Counted from the first letter of the stretch, positions 8,167-17,181 are shown. The stretch is DNA of 64,000 nt from Acidimicrobiales bacterium (GCA_040219515.1 JAVJSI010000013.1:62001-126000); one strand, 5' to 3'. A program made the numbers and translations. Notes: generated by a model from the sequence alone, not told the origin.

Positions 8167-9378
8167 ATGAGTAACACACGGATTTCGCGATGGCGCCTGC
8201 TGGTGGCATTGCTGGTCGGCTTCGCGCTGTTCGCCGCAGCCTGCGGCGATGACTCGGACGACGCCGGCACCGGTGACGACGCGGCCGGCGATGATGCCGG
8301 TGACGACGCCACGGGCGACGACGCCACGGGCGACGACGACACGTCCGGCGATGACGCATCGGGCGACCTCACCCCCATCTCACTGCAGCTCCAGTGGTTC
8401 ACGCAGGGACAGTTCTGCGGCTACTACGCGGGCATCGAACAGGGCTACTACGCCGAGCGCGGCCTCGACCTGACCATCATCGAGGGCGGCGTCGACATCG
8501 TCCCGCAGACGGTCGTGGCCAACGGCGACGCCGACTACGCGGTGTCGTTCACGGTTCGTGGCCTCGCCTCCCGTGAGGCCGGCGCCGATCTGACTCAGAT
8601 CGCCCAGGTCTTCCAACGTTCCGGCACCCGTCAGGTGTCGTGGGCCGACTCCGGGCTCGACAGCCCCGAGGACTGGGAAGGCAAGAAGATCGGCAACTGG
8701 GGCTTCGGCAACGAGTTCGAGCTGTTGGCGGCCATCCGTCAGGCCGGGCTCGATCCCGACACCGACGTCGAGCTCGTCCAGCAGCAGTTCGACATGGTGG
8801 CGATCACCAACCGTGACATCGATGCCGCCATGGCGACCATCTACAACGAGTACGCCCAGATGCTCGAGACGATCAACCCCGAAACCGGTGAGCTGATCCA
8901 GCCCGAGGAACTGCACGTGATCGACTACAACGATCTCGGTGTGGCGATGCTCCAGGACGCGCTGTGGGCCGACACCAACCGACTCGAGGAAGAGGAGTTC
9001 CGCGCCCAGACGGTTGACTTCCTCGCCGCCTCGATGGAGGGCTGGATCTACTGCCGCGACAACCTCGAGGAAGGCGTCGAGATCGTGCTCGACAACGCGC
9101 CGATCCTCGGCGAAGGCCACCAGCGCTGGATGATCAACGAGGTCAACAACCTGATCTGGCCGTCGCCCGACGGTGTCGGTGTCCTCGATCCCGACCTGTA
9201 CCAGCAGACCGTCGACGTCGCCGTCGAGTTCGAGATCCTCGCCGAGGAGCCGGCCGAGGAGGCCACCCGCTCCGACCTGATCGAGGAAGCCCTCGCGCAG
9301 CTCGAGGAAAAGGGACTCGACATCACCGGCGAGAGCTACGCGCCGATCGACGTCGAGCCCACCCCCGGCGGCGAGTGA
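8167..9378 (+). CDS. ABC substrate-binding lipoprotein, NMT1/THI5-like
   Basis: 403 residues behind a strong ribosome site (GGAGGG). Lipoprotein signal: a basic N-terminus, hydrophobic segment 11-25 and lipobox FAAAC with lipidated Cys26. A highly acidic Asp/Gly/Thr linker follows (about 27-66, made of short GDDAT-type repeats). The mature domain begins with LQLQWFTQGQFCGYYAG, the pattern of NMT1/THI5-like binding proteins (ThiY, RibY and relatives) that bind pyrimidines or flavin-like rings. It sits outside the membrane and hands its ligand to the permeases encoded downstream. A cyclic, ring-type ligand fits both the family and the hydantoinase neighbours; the exact ligand is unknown. Confidence 0.88.
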   Translation: MSNTRISRWRLLVALLVGFALFAAACGDDSDDAGTGDDAAGDDAGDDATGDDATGDDDTSGDDASGDLTPISLQLQWFTQGQFCGYYAGIEQGYYAERGLDLTIIEGGVDIVPQTVVANGDADYAVSFTVRGLASREAGADLTQIAQVFQRSGTRQVSWADSGLDSPEDWEGKKIGNWGFGNEFELLAAIRQAGLDPDTDVELVQQQFDMVAITNRDIDAAMATIYNEYAQMLETINPETGELIQPEELHVIDYNDLGVAMLQDALWADTNRLEEEEFRAQTVDFLAASMEGWIYCRDNLEEGVEIVLDNAPILGEGHQRWMINEVNNLIWPSPDGVGVLDPDLYQQTVDVAVEFEILAEEPAEEATRSDLIEEALAQLEEKGLDITGESYAPIDVEPTPGGE

Positions 9379-9424
9379 TCGCGGTCAGTACCAACAACGA
9401 ATGAATACCGAGGGGGCCTCGTCG

Positions 9425-9451
9425 ATGTCCGAGACGGACATGCCGTCGTGA
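9425..9451 (+). CDS. Possible 8-codon leader ORF before permease
   Basis: ATG 9425 has a GAGGGGG Shine-Dalgarno-like run 8-15 bases upstream and encodes only MSETDMPS. Its TGA at 9449-9451 overlaps the GTG start of the permease (GTGA). The permease GTG itself has no good ribosome site, so ribosomes finishing the mini-ORF could restart on the permease. This is a position-based inference. Confidence 0.3.
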   Translation: MSETDMPS

Positions 9452-10332
9452 AGCGACGGATCATCGACGGGGCCCTCCGGGTCGTTCCGGCGGTGGTGGC
9501 CATCGTGGGGCTCTGTGGGCTCTACGAGGGCTACCGCCGCATGGGTCTCGCGACCGACGACCAGTGGCCACTCATCGGTGGTGACCTCCCGGTCAAGACC
9601 AACGCGATCACGATGCCGGCGCTGTCCGACATCGTGGCGCGGTTCTTCGAACCCCAGCAGCGGCGCAGCGGCACGACGGTGTTGGAAGCGGTGTTGCAGG
9701 GATCCTGGTACACCCTGCGGATCTCGCTGGCCGGCTTCGTGATGGGTGCCCTCATCGGCATGGCGTTGGCGATCGTCATGCTGCGGTCGAAGCTGCTCGA
9801 GAAGGGGATCCTCCCGTGGATCATCGTCTCGCAGACCATTCCGTTGCTGGCTCTGGCCCCTGTCATCGTGACATGGGGCAATCGGGTCGAGGTGGTCGAC
9901 TGGCAGCCGTGGATGTCGGTCTCGCTCATCGCCACGTATCTCACGTTCTTCCCGGTGGCGGTCAACGGGCTCCGCGGCCTCCAGTCCCCGCCCAGTCACT
10001 CCATCGAACTCATGGACTCCTACGCCGCCACGCGACGGCAGACGCTGATGAAGGTGCGCCTCCCCGGCGCGGTGCCGTTCCTGATTCCCGCCCTCAAGCT
10101 CGCGGCGGCGGCATCGATCATCGGCTCGATCGTCGGCGAGATCTCGATCGGGCTGAGCGGGGGCGTGGGTCGGCTGATCCTCGGCTACGCCCAGCAGGCC
10201 CAGACCGACCCGCCCAAGATGTACTGCGCGATCATCGGTGCCGGCCTGCTCGGGCTCGTCTTCACCTCGGCCGTCGGCAGTCTGGAACGGCTCATGCCCG
10301 GCTCCGGCCGACGATCGGAGATGTCGCTGTGA
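9448..10332 (+). CDS. ABC transporter permease, NitT/TauT type (first)
   Basis: 294 residues, an integral inner-membrane protein with about six hydrophobic segments (for example 9-27, 85-110, 120-140, 150-170, 210-235, 260-280). The cytoplasmic coupling loop is MDSYAATRRQTLMKVRLPGAVPFLIPALK-like, a BPD_transp_1 EAA loop ending in LPGAVPFL. It starts at GTG 9448, apparently coupled to a tiny upstream ORF, and overlaps the second permease by four bases (GTGA). With that subunit it should form the channel used by the binding protein at 8167 and the ATPase at 909. Confidence 0.88.
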   Translation: MKRRIIDGALRVVPAVVAIVGLCGLYEGYRRMGLATDDQWPLIGGDLPVKTNAITMPALSDIVARFFEPQQRRSGTTVLEAVLQGSWYTLRISLAGFVMGALIGMALAIVMLRSKLLEKGILPWIIVSQTIPLLALAPVIVTWGNRVEVVDWQPWMSVSLIATYLTFFPVAVNGLRGLQSPPSHSIELMDSYAATRRQTLMKVRLPGAVPFLIPALKLAAAASIIGSIVGEISIGLSGGVGRLILGYAQQAQTDPPKMYCAIIGAGLLGLVFTSAVGSLERLMPGSGRRSEMSL

Positions 10333-11108
10333 CCGGCCGGCTCTCCGACCGGGCCGCGACCATCGTCGTACCGTTGCTGTTCGGCGCGGTGTTCCTCGGC
10401 GGGTGGGAATGGCTCGTACGGGCCTTCGACATCAAGCAATTCCTCCTGCCCAGCCCCTCGTCGATCTACACCTCGGTGGGCGACAACTGGGGTCGCATCT
10501 GGGACGGGGTCGAGGTGACGGGCGGCAATGCCGTCTACGGCCTGATCGTCGGTTCGATACTCGCGATACTCGCGTCCCTGATCGCGTCACGGTGGGGCTG
10601 GTTCAGCGACATCGTCACCCCCATCGCCTCGGGCATGGTGGCCGTACCGATCGTGTCCCTGGCGCCGGTGTTCAACATCTGGTTCGGCTCCACCGACCCC
10701 TTCTCGCGGCGGCTCGTCGTGATCGTGGTCGTGTTCTTCCCGGTGTTCTTCAACGTCACCAAGGGACTCACCCAGGTCGAGCCGGTCCATGTCGAGCTCA
10801 TGCGTAGCCAGGCGGCCTCGCAGTGGTCGGTCATCCGGCGGGTGCGGATCCCCAACGCGCTGCCGTTCCTCATGTCGGCCCTGCGCCTCGCCAGCTCGCT
10901 GGCCATCATCTCCGCGATCGTGGCCGAGTACTTCGGTGGTACCCAGGGTTCGCTCGGTCAGCTGATCACCCAGAGCGCCGGACTCTCCCGCTACGACACG
11001 GCCTGGGCCGCCGTGCTCGGGGCGAGCGCGGTGGGCATCGCCATGTTCGTGGCCGTGGCCGCGCTCGAGTGGGTGGCCATGCCGTGGCGTCGCCAGCGGG
11101 TGGACTAG
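10329..11108 (+). CDS. ABC transporter permease, NitT/TauT type (second)
   Basis: 259 residues from GTG 10329, inside a four-base overlap with the first permease; longer in-frame starts would lie within that gene. Hydrophobic segments near 10-27, 64-85, 95-112, 123-142, 180-200 and 225-245 give a six-helix BPD_transp_1 permease. The EAA coupling loop is ELMRSQAASQWSVIRRVRIP near 150-170. The two permeases are clearly homologous but not identical, implying a heterodimeric channel. The stop lies 18 bases from the convergent stop of the LLM gene at 11127. Confidence 0.88.
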   Translation: MTGRLSDRAATIVVPLLFGAVFLGGWEWLVRAFDIKQFLLPSPSSIYTSVGDNWGRIWDGVEVTGGNAVYGLIVGSILAILASLIASRWGWFSDIVTPIASGMVAVPIVSLAPVFNIWFGSTDPFSRRLVVIVVVFFPVFFNVTKGLTQVEPVHVELMRSQAASQWSVIRRVRIPNALPFLMSALRLASSLAIISAIVAEYFGGTQGSLGQLITQSAGLSRYDTAWAAVLGASAVGIAMFVAVAALEWVAMPWRRQRVD

Positions 11109-11126
11109 AAGCCGAGTGGAGTCCGT

Positions 11127-12122
11127 CTACGTCAGTGCGGGGATGATGCGCTGGCCGTAGGCGTTGAGCGTCTCGTCCTTCTGGTCGTGCATGAGATAGA
11201 TCGCGAACTGGTCGACACCGAGCGCCTCGAGCGCCTTCAGCCGCTCGATGTGGGCGTCTTCGTCGCCGAGGATGCAGAAGCGGTCGATGATGTCGTCGGG
11301 CACGAAGTCGGTGTGGTCATGGCCGGCCTTGCCGTGGCCGCTGTAGTCGTAGCCCTCCCGGCCCTTGATGTAGTCGGTGAGCTCCTGGGGCACGGCGCCG
11401 CTGTCGCCGTAGCGCTCGACCAGGTCGGCGACGTGGTTGCCGACCATCCCGCCGAACCAGCGGCACTGGTCGCGCTGGTGGGCGATGTCGAGGCCGACAT
11501 AGGCCGGCGCCGCCACGCAGATGTAGAGGTCGTCGGGATCGCGGCCGGCGTCGGCCGCTGCGGCGCGCACGGCACCGATGGTCCACTCGGCCAGTGAGAG
11601 GTCGGCCAGCTGGAGGATGAATCCGTCGGCCTCCCGGCCGGTCAGGTCGAGCGCCTTCGGCCCGTAGCCGGCCATCAGGATGTCGAGTTTCGACTCCTTG
11701 GCCCACGGGAAGTGCTGCTGCGTTCCGTTGTAGGTGACCTCGCGGCCCTCGGCGAGTTCCTTGATGACGTGCATCGACTCGCTGAGTGTCGTCAGCTTGG
11801 TCGGGGTGTGGCCGAGTACCCGCATGGCCGAGTCGCCGCGCCCGATGCCGCAGATCGTGCGATTGCCGAACATGTCGTTGAGCGTGGCGTAGAGCGACGC
11901 GGTCACGGTCCAGTTGCGGGTGCCGGGATTGGTCACCATCGGACCGACGATCATCCGGTTGGTCGCCGACAACATCTGCGAATAGATGACGTAGGGCTCC
12001 TGCCACAGCACGTGGCTGTCGAACGTCCACCCGTGGCTGAACCCGAGAGTCTCGGCCTTCTGCGCGAGGTCGACCACCCGCCAGGCCGGAGGATCGGTTT
12101 GGAGTACGACGCCGAAGTCCAT
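11127..12122 (-). CDS. LLM-class oxidoreductase of the pyrimidine operon
   Basis: 331 residues from ATG 12122 with GGAGAG upstream. It has the luciferase-like barrel, with NRMIVGPMVTNPGTRN near 55-70 and MFGNRTICGIGRGDSAM near 84-100. It resembles the F420/FMN-dependent LLM branch that I recall being annotated next to dihydropyrimidinase genes in other bacteria; that memory is not checked here. It is the last gene of the minus-strand operon ureidopropionase - aminotransferase - dihydropyrimidinase - semialdehyde dehydrogenase, 23 bases after mmsA. As no classical dihydropyrimidine dehydrogenase is present, this enzyme is a candidate for the missing first redox step, or for a side reaction of the pathway. 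Confidence 0.85.
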   Translation of the reverse strand: MDFGVVLQTDPPAWRVVDLAQKAETLGFSHGWTFDSHVLWQEPYVIYSQMLSATNRMIVGPMVTNPGTRNWTVTASLYATLNDMFGNRTICGIGRGDSAMRVLGHTPTKLTTLSESMHVIKELAEGREVTYNGTQQHFPWAKESKLDILMAGYGPKALDLTGREADGFILQLADLSLAEWTIGAVRAAAADAGRDPDDLYICVAAPAYVGLDIAHQRDQCRWFGGMVGNHVADLVERYGDSGAVPQELTDYIKGREGYDYSGHGKAGHDHTDFVPDDIIDRFCILGDEDAHIERLKALEALGVDQFAIYLMHDQKDETLNAYGQRIIPALT

Positions 12123-12145
12123 GGTTGCTCTCTCTCCGTTTCGAG

Positions 12146-13633
12146 CTACTGGTTGGTGGGGAAGCCGAGGTTGACCGTGCTCCCGGCCGGGTCGGGCCAG
12201 CGCGTGGTGATCACCTTGGGGCGGGTGTAGAAGTGGATGCCCTCGGGGCCGTAGATGGTCGTGTCGCCGAAGGCCGAGTCCTTCCAGCCGCCGAACGAGT
12301 GGTAGCCGACCGGTACGGGGATCGGGACGTTGATGCCCACCATGCCCGCGTCGGCGTCCTCGGCGAACTGGCGGGCGGCCCCACCGTCTCGGGTGAAGAT
12401 GGCGGCGCCGTTGCCCCACGGGTTGGAGGCGATCAGGTCGACCGCTTCGGCGTAGGTGTCGACGCGGACGACGCACAGGACCGGGCCGAAGATCTCGTCG
12501 GTGTAGACGGTCATGTCGGTGGTGACCTCGTCGAGCAGCGTGACGCCGAGGAAGTAGCCGTCGCCGTCGAAGTCGGCCGTGCGGCCGTCGACCACCACCG
12601 CCGCGCCGGCCGTCTCGCCGGCCGTGATGTAGTCGGCCACCTTGTCACGGTGCGCTCGGGTGATGAGCGGTCCCATCTCGGAGTCGGGATCGGTACCGTC
12701 GCCGATCTTCAGCTTCTCCATGCGGATCTTGACGGCGTCGACGAGGGCGTCGGCGACGTCGCCCACGGCGACCGCCACCGAGATGGCCATGCACCGTTCA
12801 CCGGCCGACCCGTAGGCCGCGGAGACAGCCGAGTCGGCGGCGAGGCCGATGTCGGCGTCGGGCAGCACGACCATGTGGTTCTTCGCGCCGCCGAGGGCCT
12901 GCACTCGCTTGCCGTTGGCCGCGCCGGTCTCGTAGACGTACTTCGCGATCGGGGTGGAGCCGACGAAGCTCACGGCTTTCACGTCAGGGTGTTCGAGCAA
13001 CCGATCGACGGCGACCTTGTCGCCCTGCACCACGTTGAGCACGCCGGGCGGAAACCCGGCTTCCTGGAACAGCTCGGCGATGAACAGCGGGGCCGACGGG
13101 TCCTTCTCCGAGGTCTTGAGCACGAAGGTGTTGCCGCAGGCGATGGCGTTCGGGAACATCCACAGCGGCACCATCGCCGGGAAGTTGAACGGGGTGATGC
13201 CGGCGACGACCCCCAGCGGACGACGCACCGAGTGGACGTCGACGTTGGTCGAGGCGTGCTCGCTGTGCGGGCCCTTGAGGTGGTCGGCGAGACCACAGGC
13301 GAACTCGATGTTCTCGAGCCCGCGGGCCACCTCGCCGCGCGCATCGCTCGTGACCTTCCCGTGCTCGGCGGTGAGCCGGGCCGCGATCTCGTCGGCGTTG
13401 TCGGCCACCAGATTGCGGAACGCGAACATCAGCTTGGTGCGGGCCGCGATGCTCACGTGACGCCACTCGTCGTAGGCCCGGCGCGCGCTGGCCACCGCGG
13501 TGTCGACCTCGTCCACCGACGCGAGTGCGAGTTCGGCGGTCTGTACCCCGGTGGCGGGGTTGAACACCGGCGAGGTGCGGCCCGAGGTGGAGGCGACGGA
13601 CACGCCGTCGATCAGGTGGGTGATGGTCTGCAT
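12146..13633 (-). CDS. mmsA: CoA-acylating (methyl)malonate-semialdehyde dehydrogenase
   Basis: 495 residues, standard for the family. Catalytic Cys281 lies in GSAGERCMAIS. The ITPFNFPAMVPLWMFP segment at 146-161 and LGGAKNHMVV near 248-256 replace the LELGGK found in ordinary aldehyde dehydrogenases, the hallmark of the CoA-dependent subgroup. The C-terminus has the GGWKDSAFGD and YTRPKVITTRW pattern. It converts malonate or methylmalonate semialdehyde plus CoA and NAD to acetyl- or propionyl-CoA. In this operon it would finish degradation of beta-alanine (from uracil) or beta-aminoisobutyrate (from thymine) after transamination. It lies six bases after the dihydropyrimidinase gene. Confidence 0.95.
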   Translation of the reverse strand: MQTITHLIDGVSVASTSGRTSPVFNPATGVQTAELALASVDEVDTAVASARRAYDEWRHVSIAARTKLMFAFRNLVADNADEIAARLTAEHGKVTSDARGEVARGLENIEFACGLADHLKGPHSEHASTNVDVHSVRRPLGVVAGITPFNFPAMVPLWMFPNAIACGNTFVLKTSEKDPSAPLFIAELFQEAGFPPGVLNVVQGDKVAVDRLLEHPDVKAVSFVGSTPIAKYVYETGAANGKRVQALGGAKNHMVVLPDADIGLAADSAVSAAYGSAGERCMAISVAVAVGDVADALVDAVKIRMEKLKIGDGTDPDSEMGPLITRAHRDKVADYITAGETAGAAVVVDGRTADFDGDGYFLGVTLLDEVTTDMTVYTDEIFGPVLCVVRVDTYAEAVDLIASNPWGNGAAIFTRDGGAARQFAEDADAGMVGINVPIPVPVGYHSFGGWKDSAFGDTTIYGPEGIHFYTRPKVITTRWPDPAGSTVNLGFPTNQ

Positions 13634-13639
13634 GCCTGC

Positions 13640-15049
13640 TCAGATCAGATAGTCGGACAGACCGCGGGGGAGATACTTCCCGTGGCCCGTGCTGCCGGTG
13701 TAGGTGTCGTTCTCGATGATGACGCGGCCGCGCGACATCACGGTGTGGACGTGGCCGTTGATCTCGAAGCCCTCCCAGGCCGAGTGGTCCATGTTCATGT
13801 GGTGGTTGTCGACGCTGATGGTCCACGTGTGGTTGGGGTCGTAGAGGACGATGTCGGCGTCGGCGCCGGGCTGGATGGTGCCCTTGCGGGGGTAGAGGCC
13901 GAACATGCGGGCCGGGGTGGTGGAGCACAGCTCGACCCAGCGGGCGAGGCTGATCTCGCCGTTGACCACGCCCTGGTAGATGAGGTCCATGCGGTGCTCG
14001 ACGCCGCCGATGCCGTTGGGGATCGCCCGGAAATCGTCGCGGCCCAGTTCCTTCTGGTCCTTCATGCAGAACGGGCAGTGGTCGGTGGCGACCACGCTGA
14101 GGTCGTTGGTGCGCAGACCTTTCCAGAGATCTTCGTGGTGGTGGGCGTGCTTGGTACGCAAAGGCGTGGAGCACACGTAGGCGGCACCGTCGAAGCCCTG
14201 GTCCATGTGGTCCTCGACGTTGAGGTAGAGGTACTGCGGGCAGGTCTCGGCGAACACGTTGGCGCCGTTGTTGCGGGCCAGCGCCACCTGTTCGAGCGCC
14301 TCGCTGGCCGACAGGTGCACGATGTAGAGCGGCGCGGCGCCGACCTTGGCGAGCTGGATGGCTCGATGGGTGGCCTCGCTCTCGAACTCGGGTCGGCGGA
14401 CGTAGCCGTGGTTGACGGGATCGGTCTCGCCCCGCTCGACGGCCTGTTCGGCGAGCACGTCGATGGCGAGCCCGTTCTCGGCGTGCATCATGATGAGCGA
14501 GCCGTTGCCGGCCGCCTGTTGCATGGCCCGCAGGATCTGTCCGTCGTCGGAGAGGAACACGCCGGGGTAGGCCATGAACAACTTGAAGCTGGAGACGCCC
14601 TCGTCGACGAGGGCGTCCATGTCCTTCAGCGATTGTTCGTTGACGTCGCCGATGATCTGGTGGAAGCCGTAGTCGATCGCGCACTTGCCGGCGGCCTTCG
14701 CCATCCACTGCTCGTTGGTCTCGCGCACGCTCTGCCCGAAGCTCTGCACGGCGAAGTCGACGATGGTCGTGGTGCCACCCCAGGCCGCGGCGCGGGTGCC
14801 GTTCTCGAAGTCGTCGGACGCCACGGTGCCGCCGAACGGCAGTTCCATGTGGGTGTGACCGTCGACGCCGCCGGGAATGACGTAGAGACCGGTCGCGTCG
14901 ATGACCTGGTCGGCCCCGGCCTCGGCCGAGTTCGCGAGCTCGGACCCCGGTTGGAGCACCGCGACGATCGTCTCGTCGACGACCAGCACATCGGCCGGGT
15001 CGGCCCCGGTCGAGCTGATGACGGTGCCGTTCTTGATGAGCTTCTTCAT
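13640..15049 (-). CDS. hydA: Dihydropyrimidinase
   Basis: 469 residues. Metal ligands and catalytic residues: H65 and H67 (VDGHTHMELPF), carboxylated lysine K156 (SSFKLFMAYPG), H189 (MMHAENG), H245 (YIVHLSASEAL) and D323 (TDHCPFCMKDQK). The MELPFGG and MAYPGV motifs are those of true dihydropyrimidinases, as opposed to the divergent paralogue at 4851. It should hydrolyse 5,6-dihydrouracil and dihydrothymine to N-carbamoyl-beta-amino acids in the cytoplasm. The start overlaps the stop of the aminotransferase by four bases (ATGA). The neighbouring enzymes supply every later step to a CoA ester. Confidence 0.94.
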   Translation of the reverse strand: MKKLIKNGTVISSTGADPADVLVVDETIVAVLQPGSELANSAEAGADQVIDATGLYVIPGGVDGHTHMELPFGGTVASDDFENGTRAAAWGGTTTIVDFAVQSFGQSVRETNEQWMAKAAGKCAIDYGFHQIIGDVNEQSLKDMDALVDEGVSSFKLFMAYPGVFLSDDGQILRAMQQAAGNGSLIMMHAENGLAIDVLAEQAVERGETDPVNHGYVRRPEFESEATHRAIQLAKVGAAPLYIVHLSASEALEQVALARNNGANVFAETCPQYLYLNVEDHMDQGFDGAAYVCSTPLRTKHAHHHEDLWKGLRTNDLSVVATDHCPFCMKDQKELGRDDFRAIPNGIGGVEHRMDLIYQGVVNGEISLARWVELCSTTPARMFGLYPRKGTIQPGADADIVLYDPNHTWTISVDNHHMNMDHSAWEGFEINGHVHTVMSRGRVIIENDTYTGSTGHGKYLPRGLSDYLI

Positions 15050-16335
15050 GCTGTCTCCTCGATCGCTGCCACGAGAGCGGCGACACCCTCGTCGATTTCA
15101 TCTTCGCTCACATCGAGCATCGGGGTGATACGGATCGCGTTGTTGTAGAGCCCGCCCTTGCCGACGAGCAGGCCGCGTCGCTTGCATCCCTCGAGCACGT
15201 CGCCGGCGCGGCCGCTGTCGGGCTCGATGGAATCGGGATGCACCATCTCGATGGCCTGCATCAGTCCCTTGCCCCGCAACTCGGCGATCCACGGGGTGCG
15301 TTCGACGACCGGCGCGAGTGCGGCGGTGAGCCGCTCGCCCATGCGCAACGCGTTGCCCTGGAGGTCGTTGTCGCGGACGTAGCGCAGCGTGGCGAGCCCG
15401 GCGGCGGCCGACAACGGATTGCCGCCGAAGGTGCTGAACGACAGGGCACTGATCGTGTCCATGATCTCGGCCCGCGCGACGATGCCGGCGAGGGTGATGC
15501 CGTTGCCCACGCCCTTGGCGAAGGTGAGCATGTCGGGGATGATGTCGTGGGCTTGATAGCCCCAGAAGTTTTCGCCGGTGCGACCCCACCCGGTCTGCAC
15601 CTCGTCGGCCACGAAGAGGATGCCGTGGTTGGCGAGCACCTTGCCGAGCGAACCGAAGAATCCGTCGGGTGGGGTGGCGAAACCGCCCACGCCCTGGATG
15701 GGTTCGGCGATCAGGCAGGCGACGTCGCCCGCCGTCATCATGTCGATCACCTGCTGGAGATCGTCGACGCACGCGGCGGTGAACTCGTCGTCGTCGAGAT
15801 GGCGGAAGGGACTGCGCAGGCGGTAGCCGCCCTGCACGAAGTTGACCGACAGGCCCGACAGGCTCGTGGACGACCACGACCGGTGCGACGTGATGGCCTG
15901 AGCGGTGAACGATCGGCCGTGGTAGCTGTTGCGCATCGCCAGCACCTGGTTCGACTTGCGCAGACTGGTGGCCAACAGGATGGCGGTGTCGTTGGCCTCG
16001 CTGCCCGACGTCGTGAAGAACACCCGGGCGTCGGGGATGCCCGAGATCGCGGCGATCTCCTCGGCCAGCGCGATCATCGGTTCGCTCAGGTAGAGCGTGG
16101 AGGTGTGCATCACCTTTGCGGCCTGTGCCTGCACCGCGGCGACCACGGCGGGGTTGCTGTGGCCGATCATCGTGGTGAGCACGCCACCGAAGAAGTCGAG
16201 ATAGCGGTTGCCCTCGAGGTCCCAGACGTAGCCGCCCTCGCCCCGGTCGATCGAGATCGGTTCGGCGTAGAGCGGCTTCACGTAGGAGGGGAGCACCGCC
16301 TTGTAGCGCTCGTGGAGCTCGGCGCTCGTGGTCAC
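15046..16335 (-). CDS. Class III aminotransferase, beta-alanine type
   Basis: 429 residues. TTSGSEANDTAI at 108-119 binds the cofactor phosphate, D244 lies in FVADEVQTGWGRTG, and the PLP lysine is K274 in FAKGVGNG. The sequence looks like the AGXT2/beta-alanine-pyruvate branch (RYLDFFGGVLTTMIGHS near 44-60). The expected reaction is beta-alanine or 3-aminoisobutyrate plus pyruvate (or 2-oxoglutarate) to the semialdehyde, feeding mmsA two genes downstream. It starts three bases after the ureidopropionase stop and overlaps the dihydropyrimidinase start by four bases. Confidence 0.92.
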   Translation of the reverse strand: MTTSAELHERYKAVLPSYVKPLYAEPISIDRGEGGYVWDLEGNRYLDFFGGVLTTMIGHSNPAVVAAVQAQAAKVMHTSTLYLSEPMIALAEEIAAISGIPDARVFFTTSGSEANDTAILLATSLRKSNQVLAMRNSYHGRSFTAQAITSHRSWSSTSLSGLSVNFVQGGYRLRSPFRHLDDDEFTAACVDDLQQVIDMMTAGDVACLIAEPIQGVGGFATPPDGFFGSLGKVLANHGILFVADEVQTGWGRTGENFWGYQAHDIIPDMLTFAKGVGNGITLAGIVARAEIMDTISALSFSTFGGNPLSAAAGLATLRYVRDNDLQGNALRMGERLTAALAPVVERTPWIAELRGKGLMQAIEMVHPDSIEPDSGRAGDVLEGCKRRGLLVGKGGLYNNAIRITPMLDVSEDEIDEGVAALVAAIEETA

Positions 16336-16338
16336 TGG

Positions 16339-17181
16339 TCAGGCCTCGGTGAGCTTGCCGTACATGTCCGGACGGCGGTCGCGGTAGAAGGCCCACTGGT
16401 CTCGCACCTCGTTGACGAGGCCGAGATCGAGATCGCGGATCACGAGTTCCTCGTCGGTGTCCGACGCCAGGTCGCCCACGAACTGTCCACGTGGATTGGC
16501 GAAGTACGAGGTGCCGTAGAAGTCGTTGTCGCCAAGGTCTTCCACGCCGACCCGGTTGATGGCACCGACGAAGTACATGTTGGCGGCGGCCGAGGAGGTC
16601 TGTTCGAGCTGCCAGAGATAGGCCGACAGGCCACGGCTCGTCGCCGACGGGTTGAACACCATCTGGGCGCCGTTGAGGCCGAGTGCCCGCCAGCCTTCGG
16701 GGAAGTGGCGGTCGTAACAGATGTTGACGGCGACCTTGCCGACCGCGGTGTCGAACACGGGGTAGCCGAGGTTCCCGGGGCGGAAGTAGAACTTCTCCCA
16801 GAAGCCGTTGACCTGCGGGATGTGGACCTTGCGGTACTTGCCGAGATAGGTGCCGTCGGCGTCGATCACGGCGGCGGTGTTGTAGAGGATGCCGGGCTGT
16901 TCCTCCTCGTACATGGGGAGCACGAGCACGATGCCGTACTTCGCGGCCAGCTCCTGGAATCGCTTCGTGGTGGGACCGTCGGGGATCGCCTCGGCGTAGC
17001 TGTAGAACTTCGTGTCCTGCACCTGGCAGAAGTAGGGGCCGTAGAAGAGCTCCTGGAAGCACATCACCTGCGTGCCGGCTTCGGCCGCCTCCGCCAGGTA
17101 CTTCTCGTGGAGCTCGATCATCGACTCCTTGTCGCCCGTCCAGGCGGTTTGGAGGATGGCGGCCTTCACGACTTCGGACAT
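16339..17181 (-). CDS. Beta-ureidopropionase (N-carbamoyl-beta-alanine amidohydrolase)
   Basis: 280 residues of the nitrilase superfamily with triad E44 (MCFQELFYGPYF), K118 (KYRKVHIPQVNGFWEKFYF) and C155 (NICYDRHFPEGW). These blocks match N-carbamoyl-beta-alanine/N-carbamoylputrescine amidases; the operon context with dihydropyrimidinase and a beta-alanine-type aminotransferase favours the former. It is the promoter-proximal gene of the operon, with AGGAGA about eight bases before ATG 17181. The promoter must lie in the 156-base divergent gap shared with the P450 at 17338. Confidence 0.92.
   Translation of the reverse strand: MSEVVKAAILQTAWTGDKESMIELHEKYLAEAAEAGTQVMCFQELFYGPYFCQVQDTKFYSYAEAIPDGPTTKRFQELAAKYGIVLVLPMYEEEQPGILYNTAAVIDADGTYLGKYRKVHIPQVNGFWEKFYFRPGNLGYPVFDTAVGKVAVNICYDRHFPEGWRALGLNGAQMVFNPSATSRGLSAYLWQLEQTSSAAANMYFVGAINRVGVEDLGDNDFYGTSYFANPRGQFVGDLASDTDEELVIRDLDLGLVNEVRDQWAFYRDRRPDMYGKLTEA

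Noticed and set aside
8270-8370. Repeated GACGAC-type units suggesting a CRISPR or satellite
   Set aside because: The repeats are in frame and encode the acidic Asp/Gly/Thr linker of the binding lipoprotein, with no spacer structure.
12125-15148. A 1007-codon open frame on the plus strand
   Set aside because: It is antisense to mmsA and dihydropyrimidinase, which have full family motifs. Long antisense frames are expected in DNA with G/C-rich third codon positions, and its translation shows only His/Val/Gly/Asp-rich low complexity.
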